In this document: positions 57,289 through 64,000 of the stretch, one piece after another
How the letters are laid out: each line of letters begins with the position of its first letter
Position numbering within the stretch: position 1 is the stretch's first letter
From: Marinomonas pontica
Lineage (GTDB): Bacteria > Pseudomonadota > Gammaproteobacteria > Pseudomonadales > Marinomonadaceae
Assembly (NCBI RefSeq): GCF_026191375.1
Contig: NZ_JAODTL010000041.1
Location: 81,984-145,983 of the forward strand
Direction: 5' to 3'
DNA: 64,000 bases
The notes under the pieces: generated by a model
What the model was told of the DNA's origin: nothing
The model's input: only the letters and a program-made list of their open reading frames with translations
Database searches by the model: none
Made by a program: the position numbers and the translations under genes

Positions 57289-57389
57289 TCAATCATTATC
57301 AAGCACTATCAATCAAAAAATAACTAAAAAGATAAAAAATGCTTGAAAATGATTATTTTTATTCTAGTATGAAGATTATCAATCATTCT
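57289..57389. promoter_or_regulatory. Repeated TCAATCA motifs between rhaR and rhaD
   Basis: TCAATCA occurs at 57289, 57309 and 57379, spaced 20 and 70 bases, so on one helix face. Two copies lie in longer ATTATCAATCATT/TTTTCAATCATTATCAA contexts. They are candidate RhaR (DeoR) operators, which often act as spaced direct repeats. Based on sequence only. Confidence 0.5.
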
Positions 57390-57491
57390 AACCCGCTGAT
57401 TGTGCATAACAAAAATAAATTTAAAGTCTTTGATAAACAGCCTGAAAACAACGTTTTAGGCTATTTAAAAGACGAAACTTGAGGTTAAACG

Positions 57492-59582
57492 ATGTCTACT
57501 AACTTACTTCCCAACCTTTGGAACGATGCTGAAGCAGCTCTTCTAAGCGAACCAGAATTATTGCAATACCGATCGAACTTGCTTGGTTCTGACATGCGCG
57601 TGACCAATTACGGTGGCGGCAATACCTCAGCAAAACTGCAAATGGACGACCCTCTTACAGGCGAAGAAACCACCGTATTGTGGGTAAAAGGCTCTGGCGG
57701 CGACATTGGCTCCATGGGGTTAGATGGCTTTTCAACACTTTATATGGATAAGCTAAATCAGCTTTTACCGCTTTACCGCGGCGTAGAATTTGAAGATGAA
57801 ATGGTAGCTTACCTGCCTCACTGTACTTATAACCTAAACTCCCGCGCCGCCAGTATCGATACACCACTTCATGCGTATTTGCCTTACCTTCATGTAGACC
57901 ACCTTCACCCAGACGCGGTGATTGCTATTGCGGCAAGCAAAAACAGCAAACAACTTACAGAAGAGATTTTCAACGGCGAGATTGGCTGGCTTCCTTGGCG
58001 TCGCCCAGGTTTTCAGTTGGGCATGGATTTACATAAAATCGCCACTGAAAACCCACACCTGAAAGGTGTCGTCCTTGAAAGTCACGGCTTATTTACTTGG
58101 TCAAATGGCAACAAAGACTGCTACCTAAACTCACTGAACATTATTAACAAAGCGCAAACATGGCTAGAACAGAAAAGTGCTGGCAAAGCCGCTTTTGGTG
58201 GCGAATTATTTAAAACCTTACCAGACGACAAACGCCAACAAGTGGTTTCGAGCTTAATGCCACTCATTCGTGGTAAAACCAGCGAAAAACAACGTCAAAT
58301 TGGTCACTTCAATGCGTCCGACGAAGTGTTGCAGTTCGTCAATTCTAAAGACTTAGACCGTCTCGCCAAACTTGGTACCTCTTGTCCTGATCACTTCTTA
58401 CGCACGAAAATTCGTCCATTTGTGGTGGCTTATGATCCACAAAAAGACAACCTAGACGAAGTCATTGAGTCACTGGATAAAAGCCTTGCCGATTACCGTG
58501 ACGATTACGCGGGCTATTACAACCGCTGTAAACGCGACAACAGCCCAGCCATGCGTGATCCAAACCCAGTGATTTACTTGATACCTGGCGTCGGCATGCT
58601 GTCTTTTGCCAAAGACAAAGCCACCGCTCGTATCGCAGGGGAATTCTACGTTAACGCCATTAATGTCATGCGTGGCGCAGACAGTGTGAGCGAATATGTT
58701 GGCTTGCCAGAACAAGAAGCCTTCGATATTGAATATTGGCTATTAGAAGAAGCCAAACTACAACGTATGCCAAAACCAAAATCCTTAGCAGGCCATATCG
58801 CTTTGGTGACGGGTGCAGCGGGCGGCATTGGCCTTGCGACGGCAAAACGTCTCGCCAAAGAAGGTGCCAATATCGTATTGATGGACATAGACGAAGACGC
58901 TCTGCAAACCGCTCAGGCGAATATGAACAGCGAATTTAGCAAAGATTGCGCGTCTAGTATCAAGATGGATGTCACCAACGAAGACGATGTTATCCGTGCA
59001 GTGAAACATTGCGCTGTTGCCTTTGGTGGTTTGGATATTGTTGTCTCCAACGCAGGCATCGCATCTTCTGCGCCATTAGAAGAAACCACTCTTGCTCTAT
59101 GGAATAAAAACCAAAGCATCTTATCAACTGGTTACTTCTTAGTTGCTCGTGAAGCCTTTAGTCTGCTAAAACAACAGAACATGGGCGGCAACATGGTATT
59201 TATTGCCAGTAAAAACGGTTTGGTTGCCAGTGCAAACGCCAGCGCCTATTGCGTTGCAAAATCGGCTGAAATTCAGCTTGCTCGCTGTGTTGCTCTAGAA
59301 GGTGCACCGCTTGGCATTCGTTCAAACGTGGTCAACCCTGATGCGGTATTACGAGGATCAAAGATCTGGACAGGCAAATGGAAAGAAGAAAGAGCCAGTG
59401 CGTACAAACTGTCGACCGATGATTTAGAAGAACACTACCGCCAGCGCAGCATGCTGAAGCTAAATGTTTTCCCTGAAGACATCGCCGAGGCCATTTACTT
59501 CTTTGCATCTGATGCGTCGTCTAAATCGACAGGCAATATCCTGAATGTGGATGCCGGTCATGCGCCGTCATTTACTCGCTAG
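57492..59582 (+). CDS. rhaD: Bifunctional rhamnulose-1-phosphate aldolase/lactaldehyde dehydrogenase RhaD
   Basis: A 696-residue two-domain enzyme. Residues about 1-430 are a class II aldolase domain (NYGGGNTSAKLQ; catalytic/zinc His in HADHLHPD-like HVDHLHPDAV; GVVLESHGLFTW). Residues about 435-696 are an SDR (ALVTGAAGGIGLATAKRL, NAG, YCVAK). The aldolase splits rhamnulose-1-phosphate into DHAP and L-lactaldehyde; the SDR part oxidises lactaldehyde to lactate, which LldD (39627) can use. First gene of rhaDI, divergent from rhaR. Confidence 0.94.
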   Translation: MSTNLLPNLWNDAEAALLSEPELLQYRSNLLGSDMRVTNYGGGNTSAKLQMDDPLTGEETTVLWVKGSGGDIGSMGLDGFSTLYMDKLNQLLPLYRGVEFEDEMVAYLPHCTYNLNSRAASIDTPLHAYLPYLHVDHLHPDAVIAIAASKNSKQLTEEIFNGEIGWLPWRRPGFQLGMDLHKIATENPHLKGVVLESHGLFTWSNGNKDCYLNSLNIINKAQTWLEQKSAGKAAFGGELFKTLPDDKRQQVVSSLMPLIRGKTSEKQRQIGHFNASDEVLQFVNSKDLDRLAKLGTSCPDHFLRTKIRPFVVAYDPQKDNLDEVIESLDKSLADYRDDYAGYYNRCKRDNSPAMRDPNPVIYLIPGVGMLSFAKDKATARIAGEFYVNAINVMRGADSVSEYVGLPEQEAFDIEYWLLEEAKLQRMPKPKSLAGHIALVTGAAGGIGLATAKRLAKEGANIVLMDIDEDALQTAQANMNSEFSKDCASSIKMDVTNEDDVIRAVKHCAVAFGGLDIVVSNAGIASSAPLEETTLALWNKNQSILSTGYFLVAREAFSLLKQQNMGGNMVFIASKNGLVASANASAYCVAKSAEIQLARCVALEGAPLGIRSNVVNPDAVLRGSKIWTGKWKEERASAYKLSTDDLEEHYRQRSMLKLNVFPEDIAEAIYFFASDASSKSTGNILNVDAGHAPSFTR

Positions 59583-59619
59583 AACCTAGACAAAAAAGAA
59601 CAATAAAAAAGGATTCACC

Positions 59620-60912
59620 ATGAAACAACTTATTGATCAAAACTTGCTGCAAGAGCAAAACGCCAAACAAGAAGCAGCGGTTACTAGCGATTACAATGCG
59701 CTGGCGGAAAAACTGGATCGCTCCGGTGTGAAAATCGACACTATTTTAGAGCAAGCTAAGCAATTTACCGTCGCTGTTCCATCTTGGGGTGTTGGCACAG
59801 GTGGCACGCGCTTCGCTCGCTTCCCAGGCTTAGGCGAGCCACGCAATATTTTCGAAAAGCTAGATGATTGTTCTGTTATCCAACAACTGTCACAAGCCAC
59901 TCCTGCCGTTTCTCTGCATATTCCTTGGGACAGACCAAAAGATCCAAAAGAGCTTCGCCAGTACGCAGAACAATACGGTTTGCACTTTGATGCGATGAAT
60001 TCCAACACATTTCAAGATCAAATCGGTCAGGAAGAATCGTACAAATTCGGTAGTTTGACGCACACCAGCAAAGCCGTACGCGAACAAGCCATTGCGCACA
60101 ATATCGATGTCGTCGAACTTGGCCAAAAGCTCGGTTCTAAAGCACTAACCGTTTGGGTGGGCGATGGCTCCAACTTCCCTGGCCAACAACACTTTAAAAA
60201 CAGCTTCACGCATTATTTAGAAAGCATCAAAGAGGTATACAACAGCCTGCCAGACGACTGGAACATGCTGTTGGAACATAAAATTTTTGAGCCTGCATTC
60301 TACTCGACCGTGATTCAGGATTGGGGCAGCAGCTACCTTGCCGCGAAAGAAACCGGCGAGCGTTGTTTGTCTCTGGTGGATTTGGGCCACCATGCGCCGA
60401 ACGTCAATATTGAAATGATCATTAGCCGTCTTGCGCAATTCGGCAAGCTTGGCGGCTTCCATTTCAATGACAGTAAATACGGCGACGACGATTTGGATAG
60501 CGGCTCTATCAATCCTTATCAGTTGTTTTTGATCTTCAATGAACTAACAGACATCCGCAGCCAAGATCCTGCGTACAGCCCATTTTACATGCTGGATCAA
60601 TCACACAACGTGACCGACCCTGTGGAAAGTTTGATGTACAGTGCGGCCGAAGTGCAGCGCGCTTTTGTGAAAAGCTTATTAGTAGATCGCGAAGCCTTAA
60701 CTCAATACCAAGAAGCAAACGACCCAATGATGGCACAGGCCAGCTTGAAGCAAGCCTATAACTTGGACGTTGAGCCAATCTTACAAATGGCCCGTTTACA
60801 GGCAGGTGGTGCCATCGACCCTGTTAGCTGCTACCGAGCAAGTGGCTACCGTGCTGCCGTCGCTAAGGCTCGTCCAGCAGATCCAAATAAAACTGGCTCA
60901 GGGATTGTGTAG
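59620..60912 (+). CDS. rhaI: L-rhamnose isomerase (RhaI type)
   Basis: A 430-residue sugar isomerase of the L-rhamnose catabolism type (TIGR02635-like, TIM barrel). It converts L-rhamnose to L-rhamnulose. Conserved metal-site regions include VWVGDGSNFPGQ, LLEHKIFEPAFYSTV and LVDLGHHAPNVNIEMI, and NDSKYGDDDLDSG. It begins 37 bases after rhaD with GGATTC before the ATG. A terminator follows at 60943. Confidence 0.93.
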   Translation: MKQLIDQNLLQEQNAKQEAAVTSDYNALAEKLDRSGVKIDTILEQAKQFTVAVPSWGVGTGGTRFARFPGLGEPRNIFEKLDDCSVIQQLSQATPAVSLHIPWDRPKDPKELRQYAEQYGLHFDAMNSNTFQDQIGQEESYKFGSLTHTSKAVREQAIAHNIDVVELGQKLGSKALTVWVGDGSNFPGQQHFKNSFTHYLESIKEVYNSLPDDWNMLLEHKIFEPAFYSTVIQDWGSSYLAAKETGERCLSLVDLGHHAPNVNIEMIISRLAQFGKLGGFHFNDSKYGDDDLDSGSINPYQLFLIFNELTDIRSQDPAYSPFYMLDQSHNVTDPVESLMYSAAEVQRAFVKSLLVDREALTQYQEANDPMMAQASLKQAYNLDVEPILQMARLQAGGAIDPVSCYRASGYRAAVAKARPADPNKTGSGIV

Positions 60913-60942
60913 TAAAACAGATAAAAAGAGCGAGCGATTAAA

Positions 60943-60976
60943 AAATATAGCTTTCAAATGAGGCTATATTTTTTTG
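60943..60976 (+). terminator. Terminator after rhaDI
   Basis: AAATATAGC (60943-60951) pairs with GCTATATTT (60963-60971), followed by TTTTT. Confidence 0.8.
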
Positions 60977-61117
60977 ATCAAATACATTTTAGAAACAATG
61001 TTTTATTAAAATTATTTAAAATAAAAATAAAATAAAATCATTTGTTTCAAGATAATGCCTTGTCGCTTATATTGAGTTAGCAGATGGCAAAGTACAAAAA
61101 TAAGAAAAGGATTGAAA

Positions 61118-62236
61118 ATGCATGAATTACTAAGAGAAAAGAAGCATGTTGTTTCACGCGATCAAGTCGTCGAGGCAATCGATCTTTTGACTCACAACCT
61201 CATCAATATTGAAGATACTACTGGTGACTTTCTACTACGTCTTGAAGACGGCCGAGTGATCGACACCAAAGGCTGGGCAGGCTGGGAATGGACCCATGGC
61301 ATTGGCTTGTATGGCTTGTTTAAATATTGGCAAATAACCAATAATCCAGCCACGCTAAAAATCATTTACGACTGGTTCGAACAGCGCCTTAGCGAAGGCA
61401 CGCCAACCAAAAATATCAACACGGTTGCGCCCTTTTTAACGCTGGCTTGTTTGCATGAACGTACGCCAAAAGAGTCCTGGATTCCTTATCTGGAAGAATG
61501 GGCAGAATGGGTCATGTACGAAATGCCGCGCGTACAAGAAGGCGGTCTTCAGCACATTGTTTATAACAGCGTGAACCACAATCAAATGTGGGACGACACC
61601 TTAATGATGAGTGTTTTACCGCTCGCTAAAATCGGTAAATTGCTCAATAAGCCTGATTATGTGGAAGAAGCAAAATACCAGTTTCTGACTCATATCCAAT
61701 ATCTGATGGATACCAAAAGCGGCCTATGGTTCCACGGCTGGACGTTCGAAGGCAACCACAACTTTGCCGAAGCCTTGTGGGCCCGCGGTAATAGCTGGAT
61801 CACTATCGTCATTCCAGAATTCATTGAATTATTGGATTTGGCTGAAAACGATCCGATTCGCCGCTTCTTATTGTCTACTTTAGAACGCCAAGTCAAAGCC
61901 CTGAGCGAGCTACAACACAGTGACGGCCTCTGGCACACATTACTAGACGATAGCAGCACTTATCTAGAAGCCTCTGCCTCCGCAGGATTTGCCTATGGCA
62001 TTTTAAAAGCCGTTCGCAAACGCTATCTCTCTGGTGACTATTTACCTGTTGCGGAAAAAGCCATCAAAGCGGTCTATGGCAACATTGACGCGCAAGGCGA
62101 GCTGCAAAATACCTCATTTGGTACCGCCATGGGCGACGATTTAGAGTATTACAAAAACATTAAAATCACCTCTATGCCTTACGGGCAAGCAATGGCGATT
62201 TTATGTCTTAGCGAATATTTGCGTCGCTATATCTAG
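61118..62236 (+). CDS. GH105 unsaturated rhamnogalacturonyl hydrolase (RhiN/YteR-like)
   Basis: A 372-residue (alpha/alpha)6-barrel hydrolase of GH105/GH88. It removes the unsaturated uronate from lyase-made rhamnogalacturonan or ulvan disaccharides, releasing rhamnose. Visible are GWEWTHGIGLYGL, WDDTLMMSVLPL with the catalytic Asp, WFHGW and WARGNSWI. No signal peptide, so it acts in the cytoplasm. AGGA precedes ATG 61118 by nine bases. Rhamnose then enters rhaI-rhaK-rhaD; the uronate product fits the kdgK branch. Confidence 0.9.
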   Translation: MHELLREKKHVVSRDQVVEAIDLLTHNLINIEDTTGDFLLRLEDGRVIDTKGWAGWEWTHGIGLYGLFKYWQITNNPATLKIIYDWFEQRLSEGTPTKNINTVAPFLTLACLHERTPKESWIPYLEEWAEWVMYEMPRVQEGGLQHIVYNSVNHNQMWDDTLMMSVLPLAKIGKLLNKPDYVEEAKYQFLTHIQYLMDTKSGLWFHGWTFEGNHNFAEALWARGNSWITIVIPEFIELLDLAENDPIRRFLLSTLERQVKALSELQHSDGLWHTLLDDSSTYLEASASAGFAYGILKAVRKRYLSGDYLPVAEKAIKAVYGNIDAQGELQNTSFGTAMGDDLEYYKNIKITSMPYGQAMAILCLSEYLRRYI

Positions 62237-62302
62237 CTGAGGTTAAAGGAAACTCCGCTATCAATTTCTTAAGAAAAAAATAAACATAAGAAGGATAAGA
62301 AA

Positions 62303-63289
62303 ATGAAAACTAAACTATTTACCACAGCACTTACCCTAATTAGCTTAGGGCTAGCGTCGGCATCCGCTTACGCAGAGAACTTACGTTTTGGCTACGCGAG
62401 TAACGCGACACCAACCGTGGAAGCGATGAAGAAATTTGCCGAGTTGGTTGATCAGAAAACCAAAGGCGATGTCACTGTCACCTTTTTCCCTGACAGCCAA
62501 TTAGGTGGCGAACGTGAAATGGTCGAGCTACTACAAGCGGGCCTACTGGACATGACCAAAGTCAGTGGCGGCCTAATGGAAAGCTTCGCTCCTGTGTATG
62601 GTGTCTTCTCTATGCCTTACTTGTTTGATAGCCAAGAGCATTTCTACAATGTAATGGATAACCCAAAAATCACCACACCGATTTATGAGTCATCAAAAGA
62701 CGAAGGTATTTTGGGACTAACCTATTACGACAGTGGTGCTCGTAGCTTCTATACCTCAGAAAAAATCATCCGCAATGTCGAGGATCTAAAAGGTCTAAAA
62801 ATTCGCGTCATGCAAAGCCCAACCTCCATTAAAATGGTCAAAATGCTGGGTGGCTCGCCTATCGCTATGGGCCAAGCTGATGTCTATTCGTCGATTCAAC
62901 AAGGCGTACTAGATGGTGCAGAGAATAACGAGTTTGCCCTAACAATTGCCCGTCATGCCGAAGTAGCTAAGCATTACTCTTACGATGTGCATTCTCGTGT
63001 ACCTGATATCGTTTTGATATCTAAAGCCACCATGGATCGCTTGACGCCAGATCAGCGTAAAGCGGTTAAAGAAGCGGCACAAGAATCTACAGAGTTCCAA
63101 AAGAAAGCATGGACAAAAGCCGTTAACGACGCAAAAACCATGAGTGAAAAACAATTTGGCGTCACCTTTTATTACCCAGATGTTAGCGAGTTTCAAGCGG
63201 CGGTTCAGCCGATGTATGACGAGCTAAAATCCGATCCGGCAAAATATAAGGTTTATCAGGCAATCCGCCAGCAAGCGGAGTCAAAATAA
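62303..63289 (+). CDS. TRAP transporter substrate-binding protein (DctP family)
   Basis: A 328-residue TRAP solute-binding protein with a signal peptide ending SAYAEN; the DctP core (FFPDSQLGGEREMVELLQAG, RIRVMQSPTSIKMVKMLGGSPIAMGQADVY) and an Arg that usually binds a carboxylate. It begins a TRAP set with dctQ (one-base overlap) and dctM. Next to a GH105 gene it likely binds an unsaturated uronide, as the RhiABC TRAP system does in enterobacteria (inference). Confidence 0.92.
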   Translation: MKTKLFTTALTLISLGLASASAYAENLRFGYASNATPTVEAMKKFAELVDQKTKGDVTVTFFPDSQLGGEREMVELLQAGLLDMTKVSGGLMESFAPVYGVFSMPYLFDSQEHFYNVMDNPKITTPIYESSKDEGILGLTYYDSGARSFYTSEKIIRNVEDLKGLKIRVMQSPTSIKMVKMLGGSPIAMGQADVYSSIQQGVLDGAENNEFALTIARHAEVAKHYSYDVHSRVPDIVLISKATMDRLTPDQRKAVKEAAQESTEFQKKAWTKAVNDAKTMSEKQFGVTFYYPDVSEFQAAVQPMYDELKSDPAKYKVYQAIRQQAESK

Positions 63290-63807
63290 TGCCAAAAATG
63301 AGACGTTTCTTAGACATCTGTCTAGGGACAACGTGTTCTTTCTTACTCCTTAGTATGGTCGTGATACTTAGCTGGCAGGTAATCAGCCGCTATGTATTCA
63401 ACGACCCTTCGACTTACACCGAAGAGTTACTAAGGTTAGGATTGGTCTGGTTGTCTCTATTAGGAGCTGCTTATTCTGCTGGCCGCGGTTCTCATATGGC
63501 CATTGATCTACTGCGCGATATTTCGCGCGGTAGATTTCAAAAACTCCTTAAGATGTTAGTCCCTATCAGTTTTATTATCTTCAGCATCTATGTACTGATT
63601 CTGGGCGGTTTACACAGCATGCAAATCGCTTCGAAACAACTCACAGCTGTACTTCAAATGCCGATGTCGAGTTTTTACGCAGCTTTACCCGTCTGCGGAG
63701 TATTGCTGATTTTGTACGCTATTTTGAATTTGATTGATGTATTAAAAGAGCCAATAAACACCAAGACTGACTCTGATATCGATCAACCACTAAGCATGGG
63801 AGAATAA
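63289..63807 (+). CDS. TRAP transporter small permease (DctQ family)
   Basis: A 172-residue four-helix DctQ protein (WQVISRYVFNDPSTYTEELLRLGLVWLSLLGAAYSAGRGSHMAIDLL). It overlaps the binding-protein stop by one base and is followed two bases later by dctM. It joins the large permease in the sodium-driven transporter. Confidence 0.93.
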   Translation: MPKMRRFLDICLGTTCSFLLLSMVVILSWQVISRYVFNDPSTYTEELLRLGLVWLSLLGAAYSAGRGSHMAIDLLRDISRGRFQKLLKMLVPISFIIFSIYVLILGGLHSMQIASKQLTAVLQMPMSSFYAALPVCGVLLILYAILNLIDVLKEPINTKTDSDIDQPLSMGE

Positions 63808-63809
63808 AC

Positions 63810-64000
63810 ATGGCGGGTGAAGCGAGCCTTGTACTCATTATTACGTTTTCTATCCTGTCTCTTTTGGGGTTACCACTGGCCATTTCCTTGGTTGCCTCGT
63901 CATTAGCCGCTGTCACCATGATGGTGCCTGTGGACATGGCACTGTTTACTTCTGCCCAAAAAATGGTGGCGAGCTTAGACAGTTTTTCTCTGTTAGCCGT
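63810..64000 (+). CDS. TRAP transporter large permease (DctM family), 5' part
   Basis: The first 63 residues, cut by the window end, start at ATG 63810 (MAGEASLVLIITFSILSLLGLPLA...). The hydrophobic, GLPLAISL-type start is typical of DctM. It is the channel subunit of the TRAP transporter and completes the set. Confidence 0.9.
   Translation, partial: MAGEASLVLIITFSILSLLGLPLAISLVASSLAAVTMMVPVDMALFTSAQKMVASLDSFSLLA

Noticed and set aside
57340..57362. Fur box before rhaD (AAATGATTATTTTTATT)
   Set aside because: Matches the consensus moderately, but the region is AT-rich and the adjacent genes are for sugar use, so chance is more likely.

Overview
The window is chromosomal DNA from a marine gammaproteobacterium of the Oceanospirillales, most probably Marinomonas. 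The gene families, the EF-P/EpmB pair, the FagA-FumC iron-stress pair and the sulfide-oxidation cluster all fit; the genus is an inference from gene content, not a database match. It is densely coded, with no rRNA or tRNA genes seen.

Layout. 1-9 kb: elongation factor P (partial), its modifying enzyme EpmB, an RNase J-like nuclease, a GGDEF cyclase, small regulators (HlyU, VF530), a hydrolase, an SDR and a chemoreceptor. 10-17.6 kb: an AraC regulator, a PEBP protein, then a sulfide-oxidation module: a FisR-type sigma54 activator divergent from a persulfide dioxygenase, a DUF442-SQR fusion and a SulP transporter, with a sigma54 promoter between. 17.6-27.7 kb: amidohydrolase, YefM-YoeB, formaldehyde detoxification (FghA, FrmA, LysR), acetyltransferases, a racemase, Fur-box-associated FagA-FumC and SlyD. 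27.8-36.3 kb: DUF1439 lipoprotein, MscS channel, LexA-box-associated YebG, LpxO-like hydroxylase, ABC exporter, Tat-exported multicopper oxidase, DUF6172 and a zinc peptidase. 36.3-64 kb: a sugar-acid and rhamnose region: LacI regulator and KDG kinase, L-lactate dehydrogenase, an inserted 7.7 kb cluster (CUT1 ABC importer, GH78 alpha-L-rhamnosidase, LacI), a RES-Xre toxin-antitoxin pair, a complete rhizobial-type rha locus (rhaRSTPQ and a fused rhaU-rhaK, divergent from rhaD-rhaI), then a GH105 hydrolase with a TRAP transporter.

How the parts work together. The right half reads as one catabolic chain (inferred): rhamnose-containing oligosaccharides enter through the CUT1 or TRAP importers, GH78 and GH105 release rhamnose and unsaturated uronate in the cytoplasm, free rhamnose also enters by RhaSTPQ, RhaI/RhaK/RhaD convert it to DHAP and L-lactate, LldD oxidises lactate to pyruvate, and KdgK feeds the uronate branch into central metabolism.

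Two features deserve most attention. The GH78 cluster is flanked by two copies of the 3' end of lldD (40680-40775 and 48397-48492, 53 bp identical core), the signature of an insertion that rebuilt the host gene. And nine genes are each split by a single-base frameshift; eight are repaired by adding one base to a short run, mostly A. This looks like homopolymer undercalling in the sequence rather than gene decay, although epmB has a textbook -1 slippery heptamer at its break.
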